DNA from: Alligator mississippiensis
Taxonomy: Eukaryota; Chordata; Crocodylia; Alligatoridae
NCBI RefSeq assembly: GCF_030867095.1
Contig: NC_081833.1
Span: 70,583,895-70,647,894, forward strand
Direction: 5' to 3'
DNA length: 64,000 nt
Below, in pieces: positions 10,716 to 22,945 of this stretch (position 1 is the stretch's first letter; the number at the start of each line of letters is the position of its first letter). The notes beneath the pieces were generated by a model that was not told the origin of the DNA, ran no database searches, and saw only the letters and a list, made by a program, of their open reading frames with translations. Both the position numbers and the translations under genes were made by a program.

Positions 10716-13700
10716 CAAGTTCTGCCATGTGGTCAGGCTTTTCCTTTTGGGCTTGGACACTCCAGGAATCAATATGTTGGAATTTCATCTACGGTCATGC
10801 TTGCTTGTTATGCCACAAGGCCTCTTCTGAAGTCACAGGGTTTATTGTCCAGTGGGATGAAGTGAAGTTGTAGGACACCCATCCTTAGTAACAGGCTCAG
10901 GAACCAGATCTAGAATTATCGCCCATGTGAGGGCTGTGGAAGTTGGAATCTGTGAGTCCCAGACACTTGGGGACACTGGTGTTCACCACCACAAAACATC
11001 TGGTGACCTTGAGGGTGCAGAGGGAAAAGAACAGAGCAGCAGATGTTCATGGAGCATGTAGATGCATTCGTCATGTGCGGAAGGGTTGCTTAGGGGTGAA
11101 GAGAGTTTCTAAAGCAGGACAAGAAGAAAGGAGGGTATCTCTGTCACAAGGGAGTTGGCAGGAAAGGGATTTGATCTGATCCTGAAGCTGGCAGGATCTG
11201 CAAGGGTGCACCAAAGCACAATCGGTTCCCCAAACTGTTTCGAATTCAAGGCCCTTGGGCACTGCTACTTCCTATCAGACACAGAACAGCTTGCGGTGCA
11301 AATCCCACTTCCCGAGCCCCCTAAATCACGTGTTGGGCTTCTGCTGTAGCAGTACACCTGAATGCTCTTGGCTGACCCTGGAGAGAAGTGTCTGCTCACT
11401 GCAGCTGTAAGCCCTTGCTCAGGATTTTAATGTTAAATCCTTTTATGTTAAACTAACTCTCTTCAACCCACCACCACCTTTGTTTGCCCAGTTCAGGATG
11501 CTTGGGAAGCTCGTATTTACCCACTTTTAGTGTGAAAACAGAACAGGCAGTGGACAAATAGAGACTATTTGTTCTTGCTCAGAATGAAGTTTCATTTCCC
11601 CCTGTCTTGCCTACATATATAGGCAAGGTACTTCATCTGTCTCACATATAACCCAGGAGCCAGTCTTAACCTGTATTGCCAGGTTTAAAGCAAAGGTCTC
11701 AAATGCACAAGATCCCAGAAACCATAAACAGCACATGACTAAAATGGCCAGAGAGCCAACTTGTGTCTACTATGTGCTAAGCAATGAACAAGTGCAAGAC
11801 TTAAAATTCAGGAGAGCAGCTGAAGTGGGCGCAGCAAACCCTGCAGATCCATCACACAGAGATTTCAAAGCAGTTGATAGCTACGTTGTCTTCAAACATA
11901 CAAAGCTTGTTACGCAAGCACCCACAAACTCTACATAGAAACCTTTAAGATCTTTCCTTAAGGTCTCCTGGACAATGAGATCTCCTGGACAATGTGATGG
12001 TTGTCACTGGGAGCTAGCATCTCATGGGCTGCTCACATCCTGCAAATCTCTCTACTTCTGCCGCTCTACCCTTGGGGAGTTGCTCTCTCTTGTTCACATA
12101 GATCTTTTGCAGAACACAGCATGCAGTTATAATACAAACTAGGTATTCATCTCCTTCCTTAAGTTGCCTACTAAAAGCCCACCATCTGACTACCTGTCTC
12201 TCAAATGCATACTCCACTGTCAGACAGTGACAGGTCTTTGCTGCGTACTAAAAGTCCAGTGAAAAGCTACATTGCCCACAGCTAGAAAGAACATGCAGGA
12301 TCTCCCAACTTAAGAGGATGCCATCCACAATAGCTATGCTGTTTGCCCTGCTGGGAAACCAAACTTGTATAATATGGGAAAACAGAGAAGAGCTCCTAAA
12401 AAGTCTGAAATTGTGAACTTTTCTAAACCAACCTGCACTGACAGTAGGGAACCCATCACAGTGGTCAACTTGGAGCCAGACAGAGAGACCCCCCTTTCTC
12501 GTTAAGACCTCTAAAACCCACATACGTGAAATCAGGGAGCACTGTTCATGAAGAATCAGCAGTAATCTAAGGATGGGCGAGTCCTGTTTCCTTTCATGCA
12601 TGCTTAATGGTGCTGCAGACCTCTTTTCCTCCAGCCCCTTAGTCAATCTGCCCACACTACATTTGTTCGCGACTGATCAGAAGTTGTTGGTGGTGAGTGC
12701 AATGAATCACAGCTCCAGCTGGGGATTCACCCAACTTCCAGCAACTCACTGGCTGCTTTGCTTGCAGGAAGCTGACCTGGCTGAACATAGTCTTTAAAAC
12801 AGAAGGGGAGGCAGGACAGGTCTCCTGATGAGCATATGGGCTGTCCTGACCTTTGTGGGTAGGCATATCTGACACCATTGCAAAGGGTTCACTAAAACAG
12901 GGATCTGGCGTTGCAGCTCAACTAGGAGGAAGCCAAAGAAAGACCCAACATAATCATTTCCTTGAATAATCCCCTAGGCCACACTTTCCCAGTCCAGGAG
13001 AGGAAGGGATGAGAGAATCCCATCAGGCTTGGCACCACGAGAACAACACTGCTGTGTGACAGATGCTAGAAATATAGATCCAGATGTTGTGTGCAGCCAA
13101 AACTACAAATGATGCATGTACATCTTTAGAGAGGCCAATGAACAGAAAGCATAAGAGAGTTCGGGCACCTTGAGAACATACCTATGCCCAGCAAGACCTA
13201 TGTGGCTGAAGGTAATGCTCACAATTTGACTTTCAGGGGGAGTTCATGCAAGTATTCACCTCCTGTTTCCAAACATTGAGGGGCACGTAAAGACAATCTG
13301 GCCCTTAAAGACTGCTGTGTTGAGCCCTGGGAAACAAAATGATATGGTCTAAGTGCTCATGATGAGTGATATGCCCCCATTGGCAAGGCATGAATCCAAG
13401 GGACTGAAACAAGGAGAGCTTTTCTGGGGAGAGAGGAAAGAGGGTTGATAAAATAGGGAAAGCCAAGCTAACAAAAGCAGCAACAGTACAGGAGACTCCC
13501 TCGGGATCTTGGCAATAGTCCTGAGCCCCCCTCTCCCAGCTGTGGCTCTCTTAGGAGACAGTTCAGTGCTCCCCACCTACCCCTGCCATTATACACTCCA
13601 CTCCCACTTCATTGTCCAGGGTTGGAGGAGTGTACGTTTTGTGCGGGTCAATCTCTTGCCTGGAAGGCATGTGCTGTGCTGAGCTCTGGCAGGTTGCAGA

Positions 13701-15129
13701 GAGGCCCTCATCGGAGCCCCTCATCATCAACTTCAGCCCAACCTGTCACCTCCCTCCTCGCTGCCCCGGGCAGGCTGCCTGCCATCCCAGGGCTGGGTCA
13801 GTGCTGTCCCTGCTCAACCCACCACTTCAGGGCCAGCTCAGCACCACTGCTGCTCCACTTCCCGATTCATCCCGGCTTCTGAACACACTTAGCTCACTTC
13901 TGCTGTTGTGACACCTCAGTCTTAGGACAGAGATCAGCTGCAGACAGGACCCCAGCAATACCCCTGCTACAGGAGACCTGAGTCTGGGCTCCTCCAGCCT
14001 GTAGTATGTGCTTGAACAGTTCACCCAGGCATGGTTGATGCAGTCCTCTTGTCCAGGCATTAGCTGATGGGAAAAGCAGCATTTTATTGGCCCCTAATTC
14101 AAAACTTAACTCTGTTATCACCAAAATGCCCAGGACTTTGGCATAACTGGAATTTGCCCCGCTTCTGTCTGTCCCTCTCGGTGACCACCGGGTGCTGGCA
14201 GAGGATCCTCTTCGCTCCACGTGGTGGTTCAAAGGTGCCATTCCCTACCAGGAGTTCACAGCAAGCTCCCTATTTTTTTAGGGCTTTGGGTGAGCAGAAC
14301 TGCCTGGGTGAGGAAAGGGATCTTAGCAGTTCTGTGTCGGGCATGTCATGGACTGAGGGCTGCCGTGTGAGATACAAGGAGGAGGGGAGAATGGCAGCAA
14401 TCTAGAAACAAGATACTGAGGGTGATGGGGAAGAATTTAGCTTGGGGAGACAGGAGACAAGTTTGGCTTTTACAGGCATCGTAGGTGCTCACAAAACCTG
14501 AGCATCAATAGCAGCGATTCTCAACCCAGGTGCCACGGTACGAATACTTCCACATGTGAACCACTGCACAGGGACGGAGTCTGGGGTCTAAAAATATAGC
14601 TCTAATGTCCTGAGGTTTTGCGTTATGTACATCGCCTCGGGCTAAAAAATAATGCTGATGATGACTCAAGTAGTCAGGAGGCTGAGTTTCTTTTTTTTCC
14701 AAGTTTTATTTTCGTGCACCTGAACATTATTTATGGCCACTAATAATTTGTTTTTAAAAGACCCTGAGCATAAGCAAATTTCATCAGCTCCATATGACTG
14801 AACACCAGATAAAATGATAGTGGCATCTAGTGGTCATTAACATGTCACAGGAAATAGGAGGATTGGAAGAACACACATACTGGAGGAGAGAATTTTAAAC
14901 CACACTACCCAGAATCCGACGAAGGGAAGGAAAAAAAGGAAAACAAAATGAACCAGATGTGGCTATGATAATCTGACTCACCCTGTAATTCATTCAAAAT
15001 TGGTTTACAAATGGTTGAGAATGCAAAAAATGCAAAAGCATAATTGTGATTAGACTGTGTTAACCCACTGATTAACTCCAAATGCAAAAGAAGGCAATTC
15101 CTTCAGAGAAATCCTGTGGATACGTAAGA
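10716..15129. other. Spacer between duplication arms, no gene recognised
   Basis: No exon with family resemblance is visible on either strand. About 14512-14560 (cagcgattctcaaccc then aggtgccacgg) looks like one end of a Charlie-type hAT repeat, with no matching second end found. The remainder is unclassified; diverged repeats cannot be ruled out. Confidence 0.4.
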
Positions 15130-15617
15130 AACGGTGCCTGCATCTGAACGAATCAGGAAGCTGAGAATAAAGGCTAATGCACCACCAACCCCCCACCAAA
15201 CCAAAATCAGTTGTAACACCAGAAGTTTAGACATGACAATCAATTATTTCATTTCCTCACTGTGCAGTCTTCAGCTCTGGAGCAAAGAGTTTGGCCACCT
15301 GGATATCTGTCTTATAGGGTCATACAGCTGCTTCCATGCCTTTCTTCTTTCCGTTTCACCTGGTACACCAAACCAGATTAAGACACAGGAGAAGCATTGT
15401 TCAAAAAGGGAAGCTTGCTGTAACCTGATTCTCTCCCAGGGGTATAAACAGCACTAAGACCTGCAATGCTGTTTGAACTCCAAAACAGGCTTAATTCCAA
15501 ATATTCCAGTGTTGCATTGTGGGGACAGCCACAAATTCAGTCTCACATCCCTCCCCCCACCCCAGACAATCTCTTTGGCAATCAAAGTCTTGGGCCTTCC
15601 ACAAATGCGATTGAAAC

Positions 15618-16411
15618 TGTGCGGGCTGGGTCTGACCCCGGGCCCTTTTCGTCGCTCTGCACGCGGGCTGTGGCCAGCAGCCCGGGCAGGCCGGATCGGA
15701 GAGGGCGGGCGCCGAGCTAGAATTAGGCACAGACACGTAACGGTTGATTTTAAGATTATTTTACTTACACCGAGGTGGTCGTGGTGTAGGCTGAGAACTT
15801 GCTTGAGTTGCGGTTACAACGGAAAACATGAACACACGTGGAGGTTGCAAGGCTCCACGCAGACAGAACACGAACAATCACGTGGAGCTTGCTAGGCTCC
15901 ACGCAAACAAACTCCGGATGTCCAGGACAAGCGCGCATTAAACTCATCATTACGTCTTATAGTAGGCTCCGTTCGAAGACGGGAAGAGGTGGGCTGTGGA
16001 TCAGGCCGCCAAACTCCTCTGAGCAACACACAGGGTTTCTATTACCCTGCCGCGCACACCCAGAGTCCCCACGAGATGGATGCGGAGTCCTTTTCGGCTT
16101 GGGCGGAAACCGCTCAAGCCTCTTATACGGCTAGCAGGCCAATCGCTAGCCGCTACATGTGAATAATTTAGCACTAGCCAATTGCGGGGCACAAATTTGC
16201 ATACGACAAGCAGGAAATCTTTGCACCGTGCATTTCTGTGTTGCAAAGGGAAATGCACCCTGCAAAGATCGCTGCAAAGTGGCGGGAACACTCCCCTGCA
16301 CGCGGGTTCTCTGTGCAGCAGAACTCCTCCGTGCAATGAAGTTGCAAACCCACGGGGATAATTCTTAGTGCCGAAGCACACACAAAAAAATCAGACCTTT
16401 GGGTCATGACA
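15618..16411 (-). mobile_element. Solo LTR of an endogenous retrovirus-like element, about 794 bp
   Basis: The ends are TG...CA (tgtgcggg at left, catgaca at right), flanked by the 5-bp direct repeat gaaac (15613-15617 and 16412-16416). It is CpG-rich against AT-rich flanks. On the - strand there is a TATA-like gtataagaggc near 16120-16130, suggesting a - strand U3/R order. Two 27-bp near-identical direct repeats, each with a cgtggag/ctccacg hairpin, lie at 15835-15861 and 15879-15905. No internal viral genes are present. It is absent from arm A, so it is younger than the duplication. The exact family is not assigned. Confidence 0.75.
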
Positions 16412-18164
16412 GAAACCAACCGTTGTCTCAGACCAAACAGCATGGTCTAGACTTCCAGCTGGTGATTCAGACTTACCCAGTGTGATGCCGGCTCCTGTGT
16501 GAGTTGTCAGAACAGGGATAGAAATTGGGTCTTGTAGTTCTGGAAGTCTGTGGTGACCTGCTGGAGAGAAAATACCCATCCCTGTTTGCCAGCTCCGTAG
16601 CAGGCTCATTAACCATTATATATAGGCCAATCACTCCTGAAAGGATGACCACACTGAGCAGAAGGACTGCCCAACACACTGAGATCAGAGAGCAGCACCA
16701 CCACCCCTGGGTCTGCAATGCTGGAGCTCTGGTGGAGGGTCAACGTGCATCCCTTGAACCCATTCTTTAATGACCTGAGCATCAGGGCCCCAGACCCTGC
16801 AAAGAAGTGGGCTCAGACCTTGGAGCCAGCACCTCGTACTACTTCTAAAGGCAAGCAACCAAAGAGAAGTTGGTGCGAGAAGCATCCATCTCTTCCCCTT
16901 GCACTGGAAGGGACGGCAGGTTCTTTAAAGCCCTGAAACAACCTCCTTTGAATCCATGGAAGGACTCCCACTGACATCAGTGTTATCTGGACAAGGTTTG
17001 GAGAAGGAGTAGGGATAGAAAGGGGAAATATGTTGGGGGGAATGTAGAGGTCTTTTCTAAAATTAAGAACAACCCTCAACTGGATGCTGGTTCCAGCCAG
17101 TCCTACAGCTGAACCAGTCTACAATGGACATCTCTACACCGTGGAGGTGGTTAAAAGCTATATGAGATATGTGAGGGACTTGATTCTTTCAAAAAATCCA
17201 ATAGGTCTGACTCTAGCCAGGACCAGCAACCTCTGACTTCCCAAAGCACCCCAAAGGGGTGGCATACCACTTAATTCACTCCTGGCTGCCTGCTGGATCA
17301 TTGGCCTCCTCTCCAATTCAATCCTGGGTTGTGATCTGGCAAGAAGAGAAGGCTCTAACCATAACACAGTGAAATCCATCCGTGTGTTGCAGTGAAATGC
17401 ATGAAATCCATGTGTTGGATTCAAGATAGTGATAATATGGTCTGCTTACAAGCCGAAGCTGCCCAGAAGACTTTCAGGTATGCCAGGATGCTCCATCACC
17501 TTGATTATACCCCGGCTTGAACATGAGCATGGTCTCCTGGGCTGATACACTAGTGACTGATGGACAGCAGAAAGAATCAATTATGAGATCAGGTGAGGTT
17601 TGTGGCGTCCCCTTTTACCACCAAACTCCTTTATTATCTCTGCTCATTAGATCAAACAATCACCATTTTAATGAATGTTGCTGACAGTCCTAAAATACTA
17701 GGCGGCTCAGACATCACTGAGGACAGAAAATGAATGTACAAGACCTTAGACAGATTGGAGGCTTATGCGGGAATTAACAACAATGCAGAGCAGGATGACC
17801 CATATGAGGTGGAAGGGAAAATTGCACGTCGTTATTATTGAATATTTCCGAACGCCAGCTTGGTCCTTTACAGTTTTGCCTTCAGCCATGCTGGACTCGG
17901 CATTTTTCTGATCTGAAAAAAAAAATGGAAATTTTCCCAGATCGTTTTTCTTGAGATTTCTGCCTTTACTAGCAGCTGTTGTGCATCTAAGATGAAATAG
18001 CATTTTTTGGAGGGGTCTGAATTAGTAGTCAAATATACAAGCAAAGGGAACTTCCCCACGCAGCTAGCCGGAAGAGTTGAATCACTGAAAAAATAAAGGC
18101 AGCTTGTGTCCGGACAACGATGACGTTTGTATTCTTATCAAATTAGTGCAGCTGAACTTAGCTA

Positions 18165-18370
18165 ACTTCCTATAACTGAACTCCGCCCTCCCTGGGCTTT
18201 TGCTGATCTGTGACGTGACAAAGCATGGAGTGTCTCTGAAGAGAAGCAGAGTTCGACCGTCTCTCCCCTCTCTCTGTTATAGCAAGGACCAAAACCTAAG
18301 CCAGGTGGTTTTGTCCCCAAAAGACAGGAGAGTGAAAATCGATACACCTGTGTTTGAACTCATTGGACAG
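18165..18370 (+). other. Likely 5' noncoding exon and promoter region of NAT copy 2
   Basis: Conserved with the block before copy 1, ending in acag followed by gtaagg (donor GT at 18371). The acceptor for the coding exon ends at 19737, giving an intron of about 1.37 kb. The sequence between is much less conserved, which supports an exon or promoter role for this block. Confidence 0.6.
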
Positions 18371-19737
18371 GTAAGGTGATTGATTTTAAAAAAAATCAGA
18401 TTGATTTTCTTTTCACTCATCAGCTTAACTCTGAACACCATCTGACGTTGTTCAGATGCTGCAGTGAAGGGTGCCGGAGAAATGCTCACTAATGACAGAG
18501 ATTAGGAAAAAGAGGTGCTATACTTGGATTCAATAGTTGCAAGCACTAAGTTTTCTCTGCTTGTATACAACAAAGTCATTATCGTTCCCATAACTTTAAA
18601 GCAAAAGTGGCAGGCCTGCTATATTTTCCTTAACAGGAAAAAAAAAAATATTTTTTTTTCTGCTTCGACCGAAAGAGAAACAAAGGGAGGTGAAAGTAGG
18701 CTGACAACTTGGACAATGCATCCCCGTGTTGTTCAAGCCCTCCGGTGCTGGCAGCCGGTTGTGCCCTGGAAAACCCAGCTCTTTTAAAAAGCAATCTAGT
18801 TTTCAATCCTGCAGAAGAAATTTGAAAACCCGATCACTCACTGCTCCGGTACCACATAGGAAAGGTTTGTCCGTGGGCAGTTGGCAACACAGAACGTGAC
18901 AGCTCCCTTTTCCATGCATTTCGAGTGGAACCGGTTTCTGATCCCGACTGCTTGTTTCTTAGTTGCAGGAATTGCATACTTTTTGTTGCTCTTGCTTTGC
19001 ATTTTCCTTCTTTCTCTCCCTTTCTCTCGGGTGATGGGAGAGACATCCCCCATTTTGCTGGACATTGATATCATAATCGTGTCTGGTCTGAATGCTTATA
19101 CGCAATGGGAAGTAACATTTAAACATAAATGAAAATTGAGGTGGCGATGCTTCTATTCTGCTTCTAGTATTAGCGATATTTTATAACTACATGTTTACTG
19201 GACATACAGGGAGAATTTTAAGTTCAGATTGTCTACACTGCTTGGAGCCTGTGGGATCAATAATCTGCACTATAACAATCATTTTGAATCTTATGCTCTG
19301 AGTTAATTGATTCGTACTCTTTGGAGCTCATATCTGCCACTGCCCACTCCAGCTTGACTCCAAGACAATTTTTTTGAGCCTCAGCTCGTGTGTAAAATGG
19401 GAATAATTCTGCTCCACTCCTGGATTTTTTTCTATATAAGTTGTAAACCCTTTTGAGAAGGACATCTTTGTTACATGTATGCATAAAGCACCCAGAACAG
19501 CTGGGAACCCAAGACAGCACTGTAAAACAAATGTTTAAAAATAATGTTTGTGCAGTGGGAAAATATACTAATGGATTCATCTATTTCTAAGACTTATACT
19601 TAACAAGCTATTCTTTGGTCTTGGCTTCATAAGGAGCATCCTCGTTTTAAACAGGTAGTCAGGAAAGGAGCCCTGGTACAACAAACATGGTGACAACCAA
19701 CCTCAACATAATCAGTTCTTTTCTAGTCCTTTTGCAG
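18371..19737 (+). other. Predicted intron of NAT copy 2
   Basis: No coding sequence. It shares a short block (about 19135-19290) with the intron of copy 1 and contains only simple A/T tracts otherwise. Confidence 0.5.
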
Positions 19738-19742
19738 GTACC

Positions 19743-20618
19743 ATGAACATCCAGGAATATTTCACCAGAATTTCTTACAAAGGTCCCTGTGAAAACCTGG
19801 ACTTGGAGACGTTAACTGCAATCCTCCAGCACCACATCCGGGCTGTTCCCTTCGAGAACCTCAGCATCCACAGCGGGGACACCGTTGAGCTGGAGTTGGA
19901 ACAAGTGTACGACAAAATAGTGAAGAGGAATCGTGGTGGCTGGTGCCTAGAAAATAATCAGCTGTTATCCTGGGTTTTGAAAACACTGGGCTATAATCTC
20001 ACTCTTTTGGGAGCAAAAGTGTTCAGCCCAGAAAATAATGCATATGCCGATGAAAATAATCATCTTCTTCTCAAAGTGGTCCTGGATGGGAAATCCTATA
20101 TTGTGGATGGAGGCTTTGGCATGGTCTATCAAATGTGGGAGCCCATGGAGCTGATTTCTGGGAAAGACCAGCCTCAGACTCCTGGCATCTTTCAATTCCT
20201 GGAAGAAAAGGGGACCTGGTATCTGGAGAAGAGCAAAAGGAAGGCATACATTCCCAACCACAGTGACGCTAAGCCTGACCCTCTGCAAGCAAGTGACTGT
20301 AGGAAGATTTATACTTTTACCCTTGAACCACGAGAAATAGAAGATTTCAGGGCTCAATGTGCGTATCTCCAGACATCCCCCAATTCTATTTTTGTAACAA
20401 AGTCCATCTGCAGCCTCCAGACCACTGACGGGATCCGGGCATTAATTGGGTGGAAATACACTGAGATAAAGTTCAATTTCAAGGAGAACATGGACCTGGT
20501 AGAAACCACAGTTCTTCCTGATGAAGAGGTGGAGAAGACACTAAAAGTTAAATTCAATATAACTCTAGATAAGAAACTTCAACCAGTGAATGCAGGAGGC
20601 AGGTCGTCTATGTTTTAG
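19743..20618 (+). CDS. NAT: Arylamine N-acetyltransferase, copy 2 (291 aa)
   Basis: Closest relative of copy 1 in the window, with the same acetyl-CoA-dependent arylamine N-acetylation role expected in the cytosol. It begins MNIQEYFTRISYKG and keeps RGGWC (Cys68), NHLLLK (His107) and VDGGFG (Asp122). The pocket positions are Phe125, Met127 and Tyr129. Phe125 and Tyr129 match human NAT1 at those sites, and residue 127 differs. The EPMELISGKDQPQ block and the C-terminal KKLQPVN segment are present. The length is close to the 290 aa of mammalian NATs and it ends SSMF. An acceptor (tctagtccttttgcag) ends 5 nt before the ATG. It lies in the second arm of the duplication, with its own copy of the 5' exon. 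No disabling change is seen. Confidence 0.95.
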   Translation: MNIQEYFTRISYKGPCENLDLETLTAILQHHIRAVPFENLSIHSGDTVELELEQVYDKIVKRNRGGWCLENNQLLSWVLKTLGYNLTLLGAKVFSPENNAYADENNHLLLKVVLDGKSYIVDGGFGMVYQMWEPMELISGKDQPQTPGIFQFLEEKGTWYLEKSKRKAYIPNHSDAKPDPLQASDCRKIYTFTLEPREIEDFRAQCAYLQTSPNSIFVTKSICSLQTTDGIRALIGWKYTEIKFNFKENMDLVETTVLPDEEVEKTLKVKFNITLDKKLQPVNAGGRSSMF

Positions 20619-20750
20619 TCTTGACCAGAATATAGTCCTATGCTGGAATATCAAATAGACTCTCTCTTAGCATTCAATGAATTGGAAAAAAGAACACCTG
20701 GATTGCTGCTTTTTACCTTGCATATGGTAGAGGGTAGCATATAGCATATG

Positions 20751-21201
20751 TAGGGTGACCATACTTCCCAGTTTGGCCGGGACAGTCCCTGATTTCATAA
20801 GCTGTCCCAGCCAGTTGGTTAAAATTGAAGCAAAAGTCCCATGTTGGATGGAGCAGGGTGGGCTGTGGGAGGGGACTGGGGCTTGGGCACCTGCATGGGG
20901 CAAGCCAGGATGGCTGCCCCTTGCACTCTGCTACTGCGACCACTGCCAAGGCCTGGGCTGCACGTGGTGTAGCTGCTGGTGGTAGGGAGGAGGTGCCGTG
21001 TGGCGGTGAGGGCTGGTGGAGCCCAGGGGGTGCCTAAGAGGGGCCACTTCCAGCCTCTGCATGGTGGGGATGGAGCCAGGATGTGGGACTCTGCACTATA
21101 TCGCCTTGCCCTGCCCCAGCATCAGGGCTCCTGGGAGCCGGGGGGGGGGGATGGACACAGACCCTCTCCCAGATTTCCTTCATATTAATATGGTCACCCT
21201 A
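20751..21201. mobile_element. Non-autonomous hAT transposon, 451 bp, perfect target duplication
   Basis: The ends are tagggtgaccatact and, inverted, tagggtgaccatatt. A perfect 8-bp duplication agcatatg lies at 20743-20750 and 21202-21209. The G/C-rich interior has no transposase; open frames in it are chance. It sits 133 bp after the stop of NAT copy 2, and arm A has the empty site. Confidence 0.92.
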
Positions 21202-22139
21202 AGCATATGGCACTGTGATTTGCAGACCTGTACTCCCCTCTCTTCTCTTCCTCTTACTCCAAATATGAATCCTCTCTTCCAGATCTCTACCAGTAATAGA
21301 TCACTTTTCACTCAGGTCAGGGTCTGCTGCTCTGGCTTGCACAATGGGAACTGCAAGCAAGTTGATCCCCCTTCTCTGCTCTGCTTTGCACAGAGTTGTC
21401 CCCTGCCTATGCACAATGCTAAGGTGCAGGGTCTATGCAAACACTCCTCTCATTTTTCCTTGCCATTTGCCTCTTGGGGCATAACGTATGTACGCCCTAA
21501 AGGAGTGCTACATTTCTGTTTAAATATAATAGCTGGAGAACCAAGGGCATTCTGAGATTCGGTTGCAGCAGTCTGTCCTGTTTTGCACATGCATAAGGAT
21601 CAGGTTGCTCTTTCCATAAACACAAAACACCTCACTTGGGACACACTGTTGGAAGTATTTACATGCTGATGACATGCAACTATGAGATGGCCATGATTAC
21701 CACAACTTGAATTGGTGAGGGAAGTTTCTATTCTGCTTCTGGCTCCTCATGCAACCTCTGGGCTTTTGAGGATGTAGCCATGAAGGGGTGCCTCTGAGAA
21801 AATCTTTGCATCCAGAGGTATGGCTCATATATTTTTGCAACGGCTCTTATAGATCTCCATCTCCTCGCTATATTACTCATGCTCTGCATGTCATTGGACT
21901 ATAACAAATCTCTCTCCTGACTCCAAATCGGGCAACTGGTCTGGATTGCATGAGCAGGACTCACAGGCCAGGCACCTGACAGGCAGTAACATAAATAGGA
22001 TGAGGTGCTGATTTAGAGGGATGCAAGAATAGTGGCCCCTGGGGGGAGGGAGGAGGGCATCCAGTGTTTGGTTGAGCCTACGCCACAGCAGCAAACAGAG
22101 TCTTTGTGATCCCACAGTCTGCTAATTGTCAGGTAAGAC

Positions 22140-22626
22140 CAGCGATTCTCAAACGGGGTCCCACAAGATCCTTTTAAGGGCAAAGTGCAATGTCTGTACT
22201 GTTAGGTATGCAAACACCTACATGAGAGGCAAGGATTTTGGGGGGTGATCTCTTTTATTGAACCCACTGCATGGATGGGGGTAGACCTTTGAAAGCTTGC
22301 CTAAGTCTATCCCAACTATGCACAGGGTTCAATAATAGATATCAACCACTCCCTCAAATCCTAGCCTCTTGCTTAATTCCTGGATTACTGTGGCTACAAC
22401 ATCACTCCATCACTACAAATACGTGCACACGGTTCACAAGATAAAACCCAAGGATTTCAAATAGGAATCCATAGTGTCGAAAACATTCTGCCCTGCTGTG
22501 GTCTTTCTGAGCTCTTTGAGACAGAAGAATTGTTGTATTATTTTTCTTTAGTCAATAAATAGGTGAAAGCCAAGAGCTGGCATTTTCCAAAGGGTGCTTT
22601 GAGTCTACCAAAGTAGAGAACTACTG
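22140..22626. mobile_element. Charlie-like hAT repeat with an internal palindrome
   Basis: The left end is cagcgattctcaaac and the right end inverted is cagtagttctctact. The flanks ggtaagac (22132-22139) and ggtaggac (22627-22634) match 7 of 8. Inside, about 22225-22375 is an imperfect palindrome whose arms contain aggcaaggatttt and attgaaccc, probably a nested fold-back insertion. Confidence 0.72.
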
Positions 22627-22889
22627 GGTAGGACTCTCTGGCGCTTGCCCCCTTCCTCATAACAAGAACTGCACATAGTATTGTAAGTGGGGTTTTACCA
22701 ATGCTCTGACAGTGGGACTAGCACTTCCCTGTCTTTACTAAGAACATCCTACCTAATACATCTTAGAATTGCACTCACTTTTTTTTCAAAGCCTTATCAT
22801 ACGGGAAGCCAATGTTCATCTACCACACCTTGGTCCCTCTCTTTGCCTGGTGCCTTGACTCTATAAGCCCCTATCCTACAACAAAAGTT

Positions 22890-22945
22890 TTACAGTAATG
22901 ATGTCCTTAGACCAACACGGCTACAACCTACACCCCTGTTACAGT
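22890..22945. repeat. End fragment of the gttgtagccgtgttggtct family
   Basis: It reads ttagaccaacacggctacaa, the inverse of the family end seen near 5395. Confidence 0.6.

Noticed and set aside
15618-16411. A complete provirus at the LTR
   Set aside because: The LTR is flanked directly by arm-B sequence on both sides, with no internal genes and no second LTR.
20755-21555. Frames of up to 179 codons after NAT copy 2
   Set aside because: They fall in a non-autonomous hAT element and its flank, with no domain recognised.
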